DNA of 58,200 nucleotides from Mesotaenium endlicherianum (GCA_009602735.1 WELA01006056.1:155361-213560), one strand, 5' to 3'. Shown: positions 23,201 to 35,486, counted from the stretch's first letter. The notes: generated by a model not told the origin, from the letters alone. Numbers and translations: made by a program.

Positions 23201-24852
23201 GCTTTCTTCCTCTTGTTTTTCGGCATGTATGGGGGCTGGTTTGCCTGCCTTTATAGGTGCTCTATTTTTTTGAGTACTCTTTAACTGTGCTCTTCTGACT
23301 GCTGTATGTGCCTCTCTGCTGCCAGCTGTCGTGCATCTTTTTTTCTAGCATTTGTAAGTGTTCGCATGGGGCTCGTTTGCTGGTTTCTTAGGCGCTATTT
23401 TCCTTTTTAATACCTTCTATTAGTGCTATCTGGCTATTGTTTAAGCCTCTCTGGTGGCTTCTTTCTTGCATGTATTTGTTTGGCATTTATGGGTGTTGGC
23501 ATGGGGCTGCTTTGCCTGCTTTGCCTGCTTTGCCTGCTGGCTGCTTTGTTGCTTAGTTTTTTTTTGGCATTCATAGGTGCTAGCATGGGGCTGGTCTGCG
23601 TGCTTCTGTAGGTTTTGTCTTCTGTTTCAGACTCCGTATTTGTGCTCTTCTGGCTGCTGTAGTGCCTCTCTGCTGGCTGCTTTCTTACTTTGGATTTTTT
23701 GGCATGTATGGGTGTTGGCGTGGGGCTAGTTCGCCTGCGTCTGTAGGTGCTGTCTTCTCTCTTTATTTGTCCTCTTCTCGCTGATGTTTGTGCCCCTCTG
23801 ATGGCTGCTTTCTTGCATTATTTTTTGGCATGTATGGGCGCTGGCATGGGGCTGGTTGCCTGTTTCTGTAGGTGCATTCATCTTTGTTAAGAGTCTTTAT
23901 TTGTGCTCTCCTGGCTGCTATATATGCCACTGCTGCCTGCTCCCCTGTGCTGTTATCATTTGTGACTACTGACTATTTCAATATTTATTTGTGCTTGATA
24001 TGCCCTTTGCAGGTGAAGCAATCTTTGCAGGTGATGTTGCTTCGAGATTCTTGGAAAGAACATATGAGGGGACTCAGTTCAGCACAAAAGAAGGACTGCC
24101 AGCAATGGCAGTTGTTGGTGATGAAGATTTCTGGGGGTGGAGGTGCTGATGAAGGTGACTGAGAGGCTGGTGAAGCTTCTCCAAGGAGTTGATGGGAACC
24201 AAGCTGCCATGGGTCTTGTGTACAACGCTATGGCGGAGTTACAAGACTACATCAAGGCGTTGGATGAGGACTTGGATGAGGAGCAGCTTGATAGGTTGGT
24301 GGAGATTGTCAAGGTCAGGTGGGATTTTTTCCACTCACCTTTGCAAGCTGCTGGGTACATGCTCCACCCTCTCTTTCAAGATCATGAGCAGCATACTAAT
24401 GAGGAGGTTATGAAGGGGTGGTACTCTAGCCTTGCCAAGGTTGTTCATGATGTGGAGGAGCAAGATATTATTAGAGAGCAGTATGAGCAGTACAAGGGGA
24501 GGGTGGGTTTCAGTTTTAACAACCCTAAGGCAGACAAGGAAGCAGAGTCCAAGTCTGGAGTTTTTTGGTGGAAAAGTCAAGGTTCCAGCACTCCTCAATT
24601 GAAGTCCTTGGTCTGGTGTCTTCTGCTAGTTCTTGTGAGAGGAATTGGTCCGAGTATGATTTCATTCACAACAAAAAAAGAAATCGTCTTAAGCAGGCTC
24701 GAGCTGAGAAATTGGTGAAGGTTCATTCACACCTCAGGCTCATTGAGGGAATGGAAGGGGGAGGGGTTAAAAGAGCTCCTGGCAGGCACATTGCACCAGT
24801 CTTTGAAGAAGAACCTCAAGCTGATGTGATTTCTGAGGATGAGGGTATGTAG
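20220..24852 (+). pseudogene. hAT1 transposase (BED / DUF659 / hATC), inactivated
   Basis: Exons 20220-20328, 21214-22086, 22441-22697 and 24013-24852, with GT-AG junctions and matching phases where intact. It has a BED-type zinc finger (CKFCDMETSRACTRIRLHL), the DUF659 core (ITSDGWTDHTKRPLINFM) and the C-terminal hATC dimerisation motif (SCERNWSEYDFIHNKKRNRL). Such proteins excise and reinsert the element by recognising its ends. Damage: an in-frame TAG at 22047-22049 where hAT2 has Gln, and frame changes near 24130 and near 24600. The introns are T-rich and contain diverged tandem repeats. hAT1 is therefore not autonomous. Confidence 0.9.
22760..23990. repeat. Diverged tandem repeat array in a hAT1 intron
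   Basis: Roughly 120-150-bp units, each containing variants of GGCATGTATGGGTGTTGGC, ATGGGGCTGGTTTGCCTGC, TGTGCTCTTCTGGCTGCTG and TGCCTCTCTGCTGGCTGC, repeated about eight times. The array fills the third intron of the transposase gene. Its open frames look like hydrophobic proteins but merely reflect the T-rich repeat. Confidence 0.8.
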
Positions 24853-27403
24853 GCTATACCTTGTAGGTGGGAGTCGGGCTGAAGCCTGAAAGTAGGATTA
24901 TCCTTCTTTGTTAATAGCTGCTCTAGTTTGTCGCTTTTTGGACCTTGTAAGGTTATTAAAGTGTAGTTTGTTTCTTTCTAGTATTTTATATGCATAGAGT
25001 GTGATTTTAGAAGAACTTTGGCCTTTATTTCATGTCATTTGGACAAGTATTGAGATAGTTATGAATTTTGGAAGTTTTTGGTGAGTTTTTAATGTCACAG
25101 ATTCTATTTAGTGACAAGGACAGGTCCAGTGACGAAAATTTCGGTTGGAGTCCAGGAAGTAGGACATTGAAACATGAGGGTTCCAGAAAGTACGTACAAT
25201 TACGTAGAGTGCCAAAGTGATTGTGGAATTTCTAGAAACTCCGTGAGGAGTTAGTGGATTGTGTAGTAGAATATTCTAGAGTGTGATTGTGTGCGTGTGA
25301 GTGTGCTAGCTTGTCCAACTAGGCAAGGTCACCTACATGGAAGGAGCCATAGGAGAAGGTTCTGGAGGTACTTTGCAAGAGAGGACACTTAGAGTGAAAG
25401 GATAAAGGGGAAGCACAAGGAAGTGGAGGGAGCTTATTCTAATCTAACCTTCGTATCTTGTACATGACTTTTCTTCATAAAGTGAGTTCTTTTCCACTCC
25501 TCTCTCATGTAGCCCTCTAACTCTTGCAAGGGTGGCATACCACCAGGCCACTCCACCTTGTGTATGCAACTAGGAAAGGTCCTCGTGCACGCTTCCACTC
25601 GCGGGTGAGGGTGCGTGAGTGTGCATGGGCGCACTCCCCGCACCCTTCCCCCTTTCAGACCTTGTATTATCATCCATGTCACATTGGCTGCAACTAGTAT
25701 GCTCTCAATTTTTTGTACATATTTTCTTTACCATACAGTGTACATGATGCTTTTCATTGCTCCTATGTTGGCTTTCATATTGTATATTGTATCCATGCAA
25801 AATTGTATAATGTTCACAACTCCATAGTCCTATTAAATGCATTACAATTTTTTGTTACCTCTTTAAGATTGGTGTATGCATATCTTGTGCTTTGCAATGG
25901 CACAACTTACAAGCTGTTCACTGAAATTATTGTGTTTGTGCTTCTAAGATGAGCCTAAAATTGAAGGCCTTGAGCTGTCTTGTCTGTTTTACGTTGCATG
26001 CTTCATTTGTCAAAATATTGAGCACACTTCGTATTTGCTGCAACCTGCAACTGGCACATCTTTCAAATTTTCAATCTGAGTTGTGAACTATAAAATACTT
26101 AGGGGCCAGAGAAGCCCTATTGGAACATGAAAATGCACTCATAATTTGCCAAGCAATTTGAAGATCACAGGAAGCTTGTACTATGTAATGCTGTAAAACA
26201 CAACAATAAAGTGAAATAACTTCGCTGCATGCCAAGCATAAGACAATAAAGCATGAAGCAATTTGTAGTGCACTCTATGGCCTATCTTATATGTAACATT
26301 AATAATGAGTCAGAACTGTAGTTCGAGAGTTGAGCAATGAGCAACTCCCAATCGGTAAATTTTCATATGTCTTCAGGAGGCTGCAGGTGCTTAATGCTTT
26401 GTAAGTTATCTGGCTAAATAATGTATGCTTTTATTAGCTTGCAAGGAAAGGATTCTGCTGCAGCCTGCCTGCATGGCAGTTTAGTCAATAGTGCAATTGG
26501 AAATTTGGATATAAGTTAGTTCATAGATTGCAGATCATTGCTTAGTAAATGAAGCAGAATGTGTGTATTTATTTAATATAGGTTCGGGAGTGGCCGGGGG
26601 CCATGTGCACGAAATGTAGTGAGCGGTACGGGCACAAGAGGTTGTCGATGTCGCTAGTGGGAAACGCGACGTTTCAATTTTCAAATATATGTCAATCCGT
26701 CCTCACCGGTCCAGTTGGCGAACCCGTACGTGCGCGACTAAATTTTGAAGCGATATTTTTCACAAGGTTTGAAAACAAATAAAACGGAGCGAAGTAACTG
26801 GGCTCCATCTACTTAATTTATTTATTGGCCTATTATACGTATTTTGCTAATACGGCGTAAAACGCGGCGTTACACGTCGCCAAATCTCCAATACGTGAGT
26901 ATTCCACAACTAGGGCAGCGAACTGCCTAGATATGCATCCAAGTATGATATGCTAGATGAATGGCCAAATGACATCCTTGGGATGGATGGCGATTCGAGA
27001 TGATGGGAGATGGCGGTGGATTTGGTTAACCGAGGTCCTGCCAACGTGGTTAATTCTCGGGTAGGCGGTGCCATTCCACTTGCCGTTGAACGGTAAACTC
27101 ATTCCATGTACATAGGCTTGACATTGCTCTCAAGTTCAGCATTCGAAAACGAGGCCAACTCTCTTGTATAGCTTACTGAGAGATATCTGAATCCAAGGCG
27201 AGAAGCCATTGATATGCATTATCTTCTAGCCTTGCTTATGTATGAGTTTACTGATTGCATTGTTGATGCTAGTTTACTTGCATTTGACTTGCGAGTATTG
27301 ACCACTGCTGGTGTGTTGTCTTTTGCTGTTTAATCAATTATCAGAAAATACCATACAGATTACTCGCTGATATAAAGATCTTCAGTAAGTCGATTCATTT
27401 CAG

Positions 27404-27416
27404 TGGTATCGGAGCA
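27404..27416 (+). promoter_or_regulatory. Primer-binding site, element A
   Basis: TGGTATCGGAGCA directly follows LTR-A. It matches the plant initiator-Met tRNA-type site (TGGTATCAGAGC) except for one base. Confidence 0.8.
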
Positions 27417-27435
27417 ATTATCACATATTCTTTGT

Positions 27436-27977
27436 ATGGTAAGAACAAGGTCTCAAACTAACAACTCCCGAGACATGGAGAACCAGGATAACGAGAATGT
27501 CGAAAACCAGGTTGAAAGCCATGTAGCGGGAAGCTGTACCTGTTCTGACGCAGTAGCAGATACTGCAGCTAGAGAGGCTCCAGATGAAACAGCTGCTATT
27601 GCCGCAGTCGCAGCACAGCAGGCTAAGGAGGAGAGAGTCAGACTAGAAGCCGAACGATTAGCAAAAGAAGCTGAAGATGCAAAAAGGAGGGAAGGACAGC
27701 CAGCGGACGAGCGCACTGTCGAAGAACTTATGGTAGCAAGGGCCAATGTTCTGAACCCACCTCCTGTTGTACAACTCAATGTGCCTCTAGGTCAAATTCG
27801 TGAGCACTGAATGCGACAGGAATTGCTGCTGCAGGAGCAAGAGGGAATGTTGAGGACACTACACAGGGAGTGGATGCCACTGCTGCTGCTGCATTTGCTG
27901 GGCTCCCACCTCAGAGTGTAGATTTGGGAGCATTATTTGTGCAAATAAAATCGCAAATGGCGAGCATGTATTAGTCC
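27436..27977 (+). pseudogene. gag 5' fragment of element A
   Basis: Begins MVRTRSQTNNSRDMENQ, has an Ala/Glu-rich predicted coiled coil (AAQQAKEERVRLEAERLAKE), a stop at 27810, then further gag-like sequence ending QMASMY just before LTR-B. It keeps a segment that is deleted from the gag of element B, so the two copies together show what the family's gag contained. Confidence 0.75.
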
Positions 27978-28696
27978 TGTAATGAATCAGTATATTAGTA
28001 GATATAATATCCATTTAAATATAATAGTTATTTAAGTTCAGCCTACTGAACTTCATGTAGTATTGAGTCTGCTGGACTTTACATAATTATCAGTTTAAGG
28101 ACTCAGCCGGAAGCAGAAGGCTGAAGCCAACTTAAGTCAACTTGCTGACACATTCTTTGACAGCCAGCTAACTTCCGTACTTGGTAGCAGCGAACTGCCT
28201 CGATATGCATCTAAGTGTGGTATGCTAGATGAAAGGCCAGATGACATCCCTATGATGGATGGCGATTCGGGATGATGGGAGATGGCGGTGGATTTGGTTA
28301 ACCGAGGTCCTACCAACGTGGTTAACTCCCGGGTAGGCGGTGCCATCGCATTGGCCATTGAACAGTAAACTCATTCCCTGTACATATGCTAGGCATTGCT
28401 CTCGAGTTCGGCATTTGAAAACGAGGCCAACTCTCTTGTACAGCTTACTGAGAGAGATCTGAATCCAAGGCTAGAAACCATTGATACGCACTGTCTTCCA
28501 ACCTTGCTTATGTATGAGATTACTGATTGCATTATTGATGCTAGTTTACTTGCATTTGACTTACGAGTATTATTCACTGCTAGTGTGTGGTCCTTTGCTG
28601 TTAATTCAATTAACAAAAAATACCATAAAGATTACTTGCTGATATGAAGATCTTTATTAATTGTTAATTGCCTAATTGGTAAGACGATTCATTTCA
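27978..28696 (+). repeat. LTR-B of the gypsy composite
   Basis: 719 bp, TGTAAT to TTTCA, followed by the primer-binding site at 28698. It sits directly against the broken gag of element A (after TTAGTCC). Confidence 0.9.
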
Positions 28697-28730
28697 GTGG
28701 TATCGGAGCAGTTATCACAGTCTTCTTTGT

Positions 28731-31700
28731 ATGGTAAGGACAAGGTCTCAAACTAGCAACTCCCGAGACATGGAGAACCAGGAGAACGAGAATGTCAAAA
28801 ACCAGGCGGAAAGCCATGTAGCGGGAACCCGTACCTATTCTGAAGTAGTGGCAGATACTGCAGCTAGAGAGGCTGCAGATGAGGCAGCTGCTATTGCCGC
28901 AGTTGCAGCACAGCAAGCTGAGGAGGAGAGAGCCAGATTAGAATGCAATCGCAAATGGCGAGCATGTATCAGTCCCAACAGGAGGACAAAAGGATCATGA
29001 TGGCTTTGCTGCGTGACAGGGACCAACTGGATTCTCAAATCACTGGTGGTGGTGGCAGAGGGTCTAGAGGGCCTAGTAAGCCCAAGCCAAAGCCTCCCCA
29101 GGACTATGATCCTGAGGGAAACAAAATGTATCATCTGATCAAATTTCTTGCTGATGTTGAGCAGTGGCTGGAGAATTACCCAGAACTGCAGGATTACAAG
29201 AAGGTCATGCAAACTGGTGCTCTACTGAAAGGCAGTGCAGCAGAGGGGTAGGACTAAGCCGAGACCAGCCTCAGCAAAATCTGTTTGCTACCATTGCCGG
29301 CAGTTGGGCCACTACAGAGAGCAGTGTCCAGTCAAGCACCTTCCAAAGGTCGAGAGAAAGGTCAAGAGGAAAGACCAGCCTTTAAAAGACAGCAACAGTC
29401 AGTAATCCAGTCTACTGATTGTGAGGATGCTAGAGATAGTGAGTCGTCACTAGCTGCCATCGTAGCAGGTATTATGGATCTTGCTGAACTGGATTCACTA
29501 TGCATGCCTGACAAACAGATAAAGGAGACCATCAGCAATATAAATCTCCAGAGAGTGCACACTCTGAATGATCCAGAGAGTGCACACTCTGAATGATCTT
29601 GTTCCACCTGATGTCCAACATTTCTTTGCAAAGTCAGGAGAACAATGCAAAAGTCAGGAGAAGACAATTCCCCCTATCCTACTGCATTGCATGATTGCAG
29701 GTAGGAAGGTGAGGGCATTTGTTGACGGAGGGACGTAACATACTTTTATCAATGAGGACTTAGTTTACCGACTAGGGCTGCCTACTGTCACCCAAGGGAA
29801 TAGAAAAACATTCCTTGGAGATGTTCCATGTATCTCGGGAGGAATTATAACCAAGCCTATTGAGGTCCAATTAGGTTCTGGCATTGCAATTCAAATTGAA
29901 ACGCTTACATTTTGAGGTACTCGACACTGGCTTTTATGATCTCGAGCTAGGCAGGTCCTGGCTTAATAGACATCAAGCTGAAGTGTGTTGGAGCAGAGAT
30001 ACAGTTAAAGTGAGAGGAACCAGTGATGGGCAAACTAACTTGGCACCCACCAGTGCTTTTCCTCTTGCCCTGTATGGATGGCAAAGAAGGAAAAGAAGAG
30101 ACTTCCTTGAGGATGCAAATTGCTAAATGCAATTGAGTTCATCGAAAGCTGGAACCAGAAGGAAGACGGAATGTTCTGTCTGCTGGTAAGAAAGGTACCT
30201 CCTCAACCTGAAGAAGTGGTTGAGAAAAAGGTAAGCCCTCCGGAGCACTCCACTGCTGCAAAAATTGTTGCTCAGTACTGTGATATTTTAACATGCCTCC
30301 AGGTTTGCCCCCCTAAGAAGGAAGTAGATCATAGGATTGATTGTTACCTGGGAGTCAACCACCTTGGCAACGCACTTATGGCTTGTCTTATGTGGAGAGC
30401 GAAGAGTTGGAAACACAGATTGCAGAGCTGGAGGAAAATGGTTATATTTCCCCCAGTATATCACCATATGGCGCACCCATCCTATTTGTTAAGAAAAAAG
30501 ATGGAAGTATGCGGATGTGTGTGGATTATAGAGCTCTTAACAGAATTACAGTTTAAAACAAGTATGCTTTACCCAGATCGAGGACTTGCTTGATACCCTG
30601 TCTGGTGCTAAAGTGTTCAGTAAGATAGATCTGAAGAGTGGGTATCATCAAATCAAAATTGCTGAGGGGGACAAACAACAAGACTGCTTTTCGCACACGT
30701 TATGGACACTATGAATTTAATGTGATGCCATTTGGACTGACTAATGCTCTTGCAACCTTTATGGGTGCTATGAATGACATTTTCAGACCTTACTTCGATA
30801 AGTTTGTGCAAGTCTTCTTGGATGATATTTTAATTTTCTCTAAAGATGAAGATCAACATGCTGAGCACTTAAAGACAGTCATGCGAAGAAATCAGTTATA
30901 TGCTAAAATGAGCATGTGTGATTTCTTGAAGGAAAGTGTTGAATTCTTGGGCTATGTTGTCAGTAAAGAAGGCATCAGTATGGATCCTGAGAAAGTCCAG
31001 ACCATAAGGGACTGGCCAGTACCACAGTATGTCTTGAAAGTTAGATCCTTCCTTGGGTCGGCTAACTATTACAGGAGATTCATTGAAAATTATTCGACAA
31101 AGGCCAGTTAACTAACTGATCTTACTAAGGACATAGGATATATATGGGGGGAAGAGCAGCAAGCTGCTTTTCAGACCCTTAAAGATGCTCTCTATTCTGC
31201 CCCAGTCTTAGCTGTGTATAACTCCAGCAAACCTGTGCAGGTGGTTACTGATGCTTCTGACTTTGCCATGGGTGCTATTTTGTTGCAGCCTGCTGAAAAA
31301 ACCACAAAGGATGGTAAGGTAAAGGAGGAGTGGCACCCGGTGCTGTATGAGTCTATGAAATTCAACCCAAGTGAAATATACTATCACGTGCATGATAAAG
31401 AGCTGCTTGCTGTCATTCATGTGCTCAAACAGTGGAGATCATACTTACATGGTAAAGCTTTTAATGTGATTACAGATCATCTAGCTCTGACTCACTTTCA
31501 GAAGAAGTCCAAGCTGTCGAGGAGGGAGAACCGCTGGAGCCAGATGCTGGAGCAATTCCAAGTCCAGATTGACTACAAACCAGGGAAGTTGAATCCTGCT
31601 GATGCCCTCTCTAGAAGATCTGACTTGCAAGAAAGGAACTTTAGTCAGCATGCGGTAGATAAAGTCCTGTGTGCACTTCACTAAAGGTGAAAAGTCCTTC

Positions 31701-33193
31701 CTTGAACAACTTTGGGAAGCCTACCTTTCTGACCCAATATTTGAGCCCAGCCCCACTGCTTGTGTGTGTCTTGCTACTGCACTCGGGTATGGGCTAAAAG
31801 GGGGGGTCTGGGTAATTGAAACCACTTCAGGCAGGCTGAAGCTGGTCATTTTTAATAACTTAGAATTAAGGCCACTCTTATTGAGTCAAGCACATGACAA
31901 TTTACTGGGTGGACATTTGGGGTAGGCCAAAATTGTTGGCAAATTGGCAAAACATTATCACTGGGATGGGTTGCCTCGGGAGGTCTTGAAATATGTTAAG
32001 TCTTGTGATCAGTGTCAAAAGAATAAGTCTAGGCACACACCACTCGGGAGGCTATTACAACCACTACCCATCCCAGCTGGACGCTGGGAAACAATATCCA
32101 TGGACTGGGTGGTAACACTGCCAAGAACTGCCAATGGGCATGACTCGATACTGGTAGTAGTGGATAAACCGACAAAAATGGTCATTTCCATCCCCACAAC
32201 TATCAAAGTAACTGCACTCAAAATTGCGAGACAGTTCTATAACCATGTAGTCTGCCAACATGGGCTACCCTCTAATATTATCTCAGACAGAGACTCAAAA
32301 TTTACCTCTAAGTTTTAAAGAGCTTCAATGGGGTTAATGGAAGTCAAACAGCTGCTCAGCACAGCCAACCACCCTCAGACTGATGAACAGACTGAAAGAA
32401 CTGACCGAGTTTTGCAAGAGGTGCTGAGAGCATATATTAACCAAAAACAAGATAATTGGGATGACTTGTTGCCTCAAATTCAGTTTGCGGTCAACAGTGC
32501 GGTGCACTCGTCAACGGGAAAGACTCCTTATGAACTCAGTCTGAAAGAGTCCCTAAGTCTCCTCTGGATGTGCTAGGGAAGTCTTTAACTCACCCTAAGG
32601 GGATTGACAAATCGGTGTCTCTCCAGCTAACTCAGGAGTTTTGCTGACACCCTGTCAGATTCCAACACAATCTGCACAAAGCCCAGGAACATCAATAAAT
32701 ATACGCTAATCAACATCGTCGGGAGCTGACATTTTCAAAGGGCGATTTGGTCAAACTGCATTCTCAACACCTGTACCTGCCTGGGGTCAAGAAAAATCTT
32801 GGTCCGATTTGGGTCGGTCCATATTTGGTGGTGCGCCATGTTGGTCAGAACGCTTACAAACTGAACATGTAAGCGGAATACAAGGGTCACCCAGTCTTTA
32901 ATGTCTCCTTCTTGGAACCATACATCAAAGGTAACGCACTATTCACAGGTCGGTTACCTGTCAAACCGGGACCGGTCCCTGCTGTCACAGATGGTGACCT
33001 TGAGAACTATGAGGTCGAGGAGATTATAGAAGCTCGCTCTGTCCGTCGATCATCTAAATGTGTCATGAAATACCTGGTCAGATGGAAGGGTTACGATGCC
33101 TCAGGGGATACTTGGAAATTTAAGGACCATTTGACCAATGCCAAAGGGGTGTTGAAATGGTTCCACCTTCGGGCGGTTGGGGCATCTGCCTAA
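28731..33193 (+). pseudogene. gag-pol of element B (Ty3/gypsy chromovirus), decayed
   Basis: A colinear chromovirus polyprotein, broken by many stops and frame changes. In order: gag start MVRTRSQTSNSRDMENQ, with an internal deletion at about 28940; a protease remnant near 29700-29880; reverse transcriptase with [11 protein letters not shown] (30514), [15 protein letters not shown] (30617) and [11 protein letters not shown] (30810); RNase H with VVTDASDFAMGAILLQ (31243); integrase with HDNLLGGHLG and CDQCQ zinc-finger remnants, SMDWVVTLP (32100) and NHPQTDEQTERTDR (32370); and a C-terminal chromodomain at about 33010-33150 (VMKYLVRWKGYDASGDTWKF). It cannot encode a working polyprotein. The chromodomain identifies the chromovirus branch. 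Confidence 0.9.
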
Positions 33194-33244
33194 CTGTCAT
33201 TTCAGTTGACATGGGAAGATGACAAGAGGCCCTGTCTCCATTTA

Positions 33245-33256
33245 AAGTTGGAGGGG
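33245..33256 (+). other. Internal polypurine-tract-like site
   Basis: AAGTTGGAGGGGAAA, shortly after the chromodomain stop, closely resembles the true polypurine tract AAGTTGGAGGGAT before LTR-C. It is followed by TGTGCC, which resembles an LTR start. It may mark the original end of pol before the extra ORF was gained. Confidence 0.4.
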
Positions 33257-33582
33257 AAATGTGCCAGTGAATGACAGTTAGCGTGCGAGAAAGGGACAGT
33301 TTTGACAGTTAAGTGTTAGCATAGTAATAGATGTGACAGCCAGGCCCACATTAAGCAAAGTTGGCGGAATAAGAAAAAGGACCAGCACATCAACAAATCA
33401 CTCAACTCACCCTGCACACACGATCATCCGTTTATTTTTCATCGCACTACAGCTCCGTTAACTCCTAGTAACCACCTTGTAAGGTAAACAGGAACAAACT
33501 TGCCATCATAATACAAACTTACTTCACTTCCTGCAACTCCTGTGACAAAGATCAAGATCCTACTAACTGGTGCCCTGGTTAC

Positions 33583-35272
33583 ATGTGCAGGATGGCTCCC
33601 ACCACACAAAAGGAAGACAGAAAGCGCAAGGCAGAAGAAGCCAGGAGGACAATGGAGCAATACCAGAAAGAGCTGGCGGCGACGTCCCTCACCAGGAGAG
33701 AACAAGAAAGGGTCCGCAAACAACAAGAGGCGGTAGAGGAAGCACAGAGGAAGAAGGAGCAGGAGGCAAAAAATCTCAGGAAAGCTAAGGAGGATAGACA
33801 GAAGAAACAACAAGAAAAAGCGACGGCATCAGAGGAGGAGAGAAGGAAGAAGGTTGAAGCCGAGAAGCAGAAGAGCCTGGCCACTTACAGATATACTGTG
33901 ATAGGTGGCCAAACCTTTGATAACCTGAAGGAAGCACTACTGACAGCCCAGGAGATCAACAAGCTGGAACATAAAATAATGTTACAGAGAGAAGGAGCTG
34001 AAGTCCTGGAGAGGTACATTGAGACACACACGGGTGTGGTCCTCTACGAAGATCATTCCAAAATGGTGGAATATACAGCACAGCAGGCACGGTTTCTTGC
34101 AGATGACTCGGAAGATAAGCCGGTTTTAGCGCCTGGCACAGTGGGGAATCAGAGACTCATCAGGATGGTCAGCATGCAGCCCAATAGCTTTAAGGATGCA
34201 GTATTCTACCTCACACTAGTGCCATCCTTCAATGAAGTTGAGAGGAGGGGCTTGGAGTACTTGGCCAGGGAAACAGGGCAGCAGATGTTCTCTCCCCACT
34301 GGTTTCCTGTAAGCTGAAAAAGGCTGAGCATGGGCCGCAGTATTACCAGCAACCCACAGACTGGAGGTCGATGACCGTCACTAACAGGAAGCGGGAGTGT
34401 GACCGGGCCCACCCAAATGACTTCCATTATGGACTGGACGGCTACCTCATCCTACCACCTCACATTGCCCCTTGGAACCCCAAGCTGAATGGATGCCTGA
34501 TTAATATGAATGCAGAGACCAAGGAGCACAGGAGGAGGGAGAGAGACTATTTCTCTAAGGGGAAGCACGCCTTTGTCAAATGGGCAAAGAATGCAGGCCG
34601 GATAGATATCAGCAGGCTGAAGGCCAAGCAACCTCCAGCTCGTCCTAAGAAAGGGCGGTCAGTTGATTTTTCCATGTCTACAAGGGAGCAAGATGACTTA
34701 GTGGACGGGAACCCCACCCTCTCAGAGGAAGAAGATGAGGATGAGGAAGAAGAACAAGACAGAGGAGAAGCATCAGGAGCTGGTACTCAGGAGATCCAGG
34801 GGCAGGAAGAAGCAGGGACTCCTAGGGCGTCGAGATCAAGTGTATGGAATGTGATTCCTGTCATGGAGGCAACAGGATCCCGCACTCGTTCTCCCAGTCC
34901 ACCTGCCCAAGCAGCGGAAGAAGCTGATCTGACTGTTCTTGGCAGCAGAGAAAGGCAAAAATCTCCAGAGGACAGGGGTAGCAGAAAAACAACACGCGGA
35001 GTAGCCAGGAGTATGCTGGCCACCCCCTTCAGTCAGGAACATGTGCCTCTTGCCAATGTAATTTAGCATCCTACCGAAATGCCTATTTACGTGGGCATCA
35101 ACACCCAGGTGGTTGAAGAGCAGGCTACAATCCTTTGATCTCCTCGAGGTCCAACCTTAGAACAAACAGGGTTCTTTAGAAGGCCACTTGACAGACCTAG
35201 AGGGCTGTCCAGATCTAGGTCTAGATCTCAATCCCCTGATCCTGAAGCCCCAGGAACAACCCCCTAAACATC
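33583..35272 (+). pseudogene. Extra ORF between pol and the 3' LTR, unknown family
   Basis: Same strand as pol, starting about 390 bases after the chromodomain stop. It is open from 33583 (or Met at 33592) to 34317, then continues in another frame to 35066 and, past two stops, to about 35272, so the ancestral frame was roughly 560 codons. Layout: residues about 5-110 are a Lys/Glu/Arg/Gln-rich coiled coil (KEDRKRKAEEARRTMEQYQK); then an unrecognised globular-looking part (SLATYRYTVIGGQTFDNLKE, EYLARETGQQMFSPHWFP, LDGYLILPPHIAPWNPKLNG); an acidic run (EEEDEDEEEEQD); and a tail with SRSRSRSQSP. No signal peptide or membrane segment is visible, so it is not an obvious envelope. It could be an accessory ORF of this retroelement family or captured host sequence. 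Confidence 0.6.
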
Positions 35273-35486
35273 AAAACCATCCCCCAGTCAAGCCTTGCTG
35301 GAGGTCTCTCTGTTTGCACCCCACAACGGAAGTGGACTAAGGGTGGAGGTAACATTTCACTGTCACTAGTGATCCCCACAACTAGGTAACAGTGGTGAAG
35401 CAAGAGGCAGGCGGTGGGGGGTTAGACCTGTTAGTTCCCTGATTAAATAATTGTACAGTTTAATGTTGCCGAGGCGACAACAATTT

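Larger units (their letters stand above)
19710..26914 (+). mobile_element. hAT1 transposon
   Basis: The termini are CCTAGTTATGGAATACG on the left and, inverted, CCTAGTTGTGGAATACTCACG on the right. Both ends are followed by ACGTAT/ACGCGG-rich subterminal sequence. A perfect 8-bp duplication GCAGCGAA flanks it (19702-19709 and 26915-26922), the TSD length typical of hAT elements, and the LTR-A sequence is continuous across the site. It carries a broken transposase gene at 20220-24852. The last 2 kb (24853-26914) hold no gene and are A/T-rich. Confidence 0.93.
19493..27402 (+). repeat. LTR-A of the gypsy composite, split by hAT1
   Basis: The first LTR, about 700 bp once hAT1 (19710-26914) and one copy of its TSD are removed. 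Compared with LTR-B and LTR-C it lacks about 20 bases near its 3' end (after AAGATCTTCA). It is flanked on the left by AGCAT and on the right by the primer-binding site at 27404. Confidence 0.88.

Noticed and set aside
22777..23611. Series of small hydrophobic 'membrane' frames
   Set aside because: They are frames of the tandem repeat in hAT1 intron 3.
33583..35272. Envelope gene of an endogenous retrovirus
   Set aside because: It is in the envelope position, but no signal peptide, transmembrane segment or cysteine pattern is seen; composition is charged and disordered at both ends.
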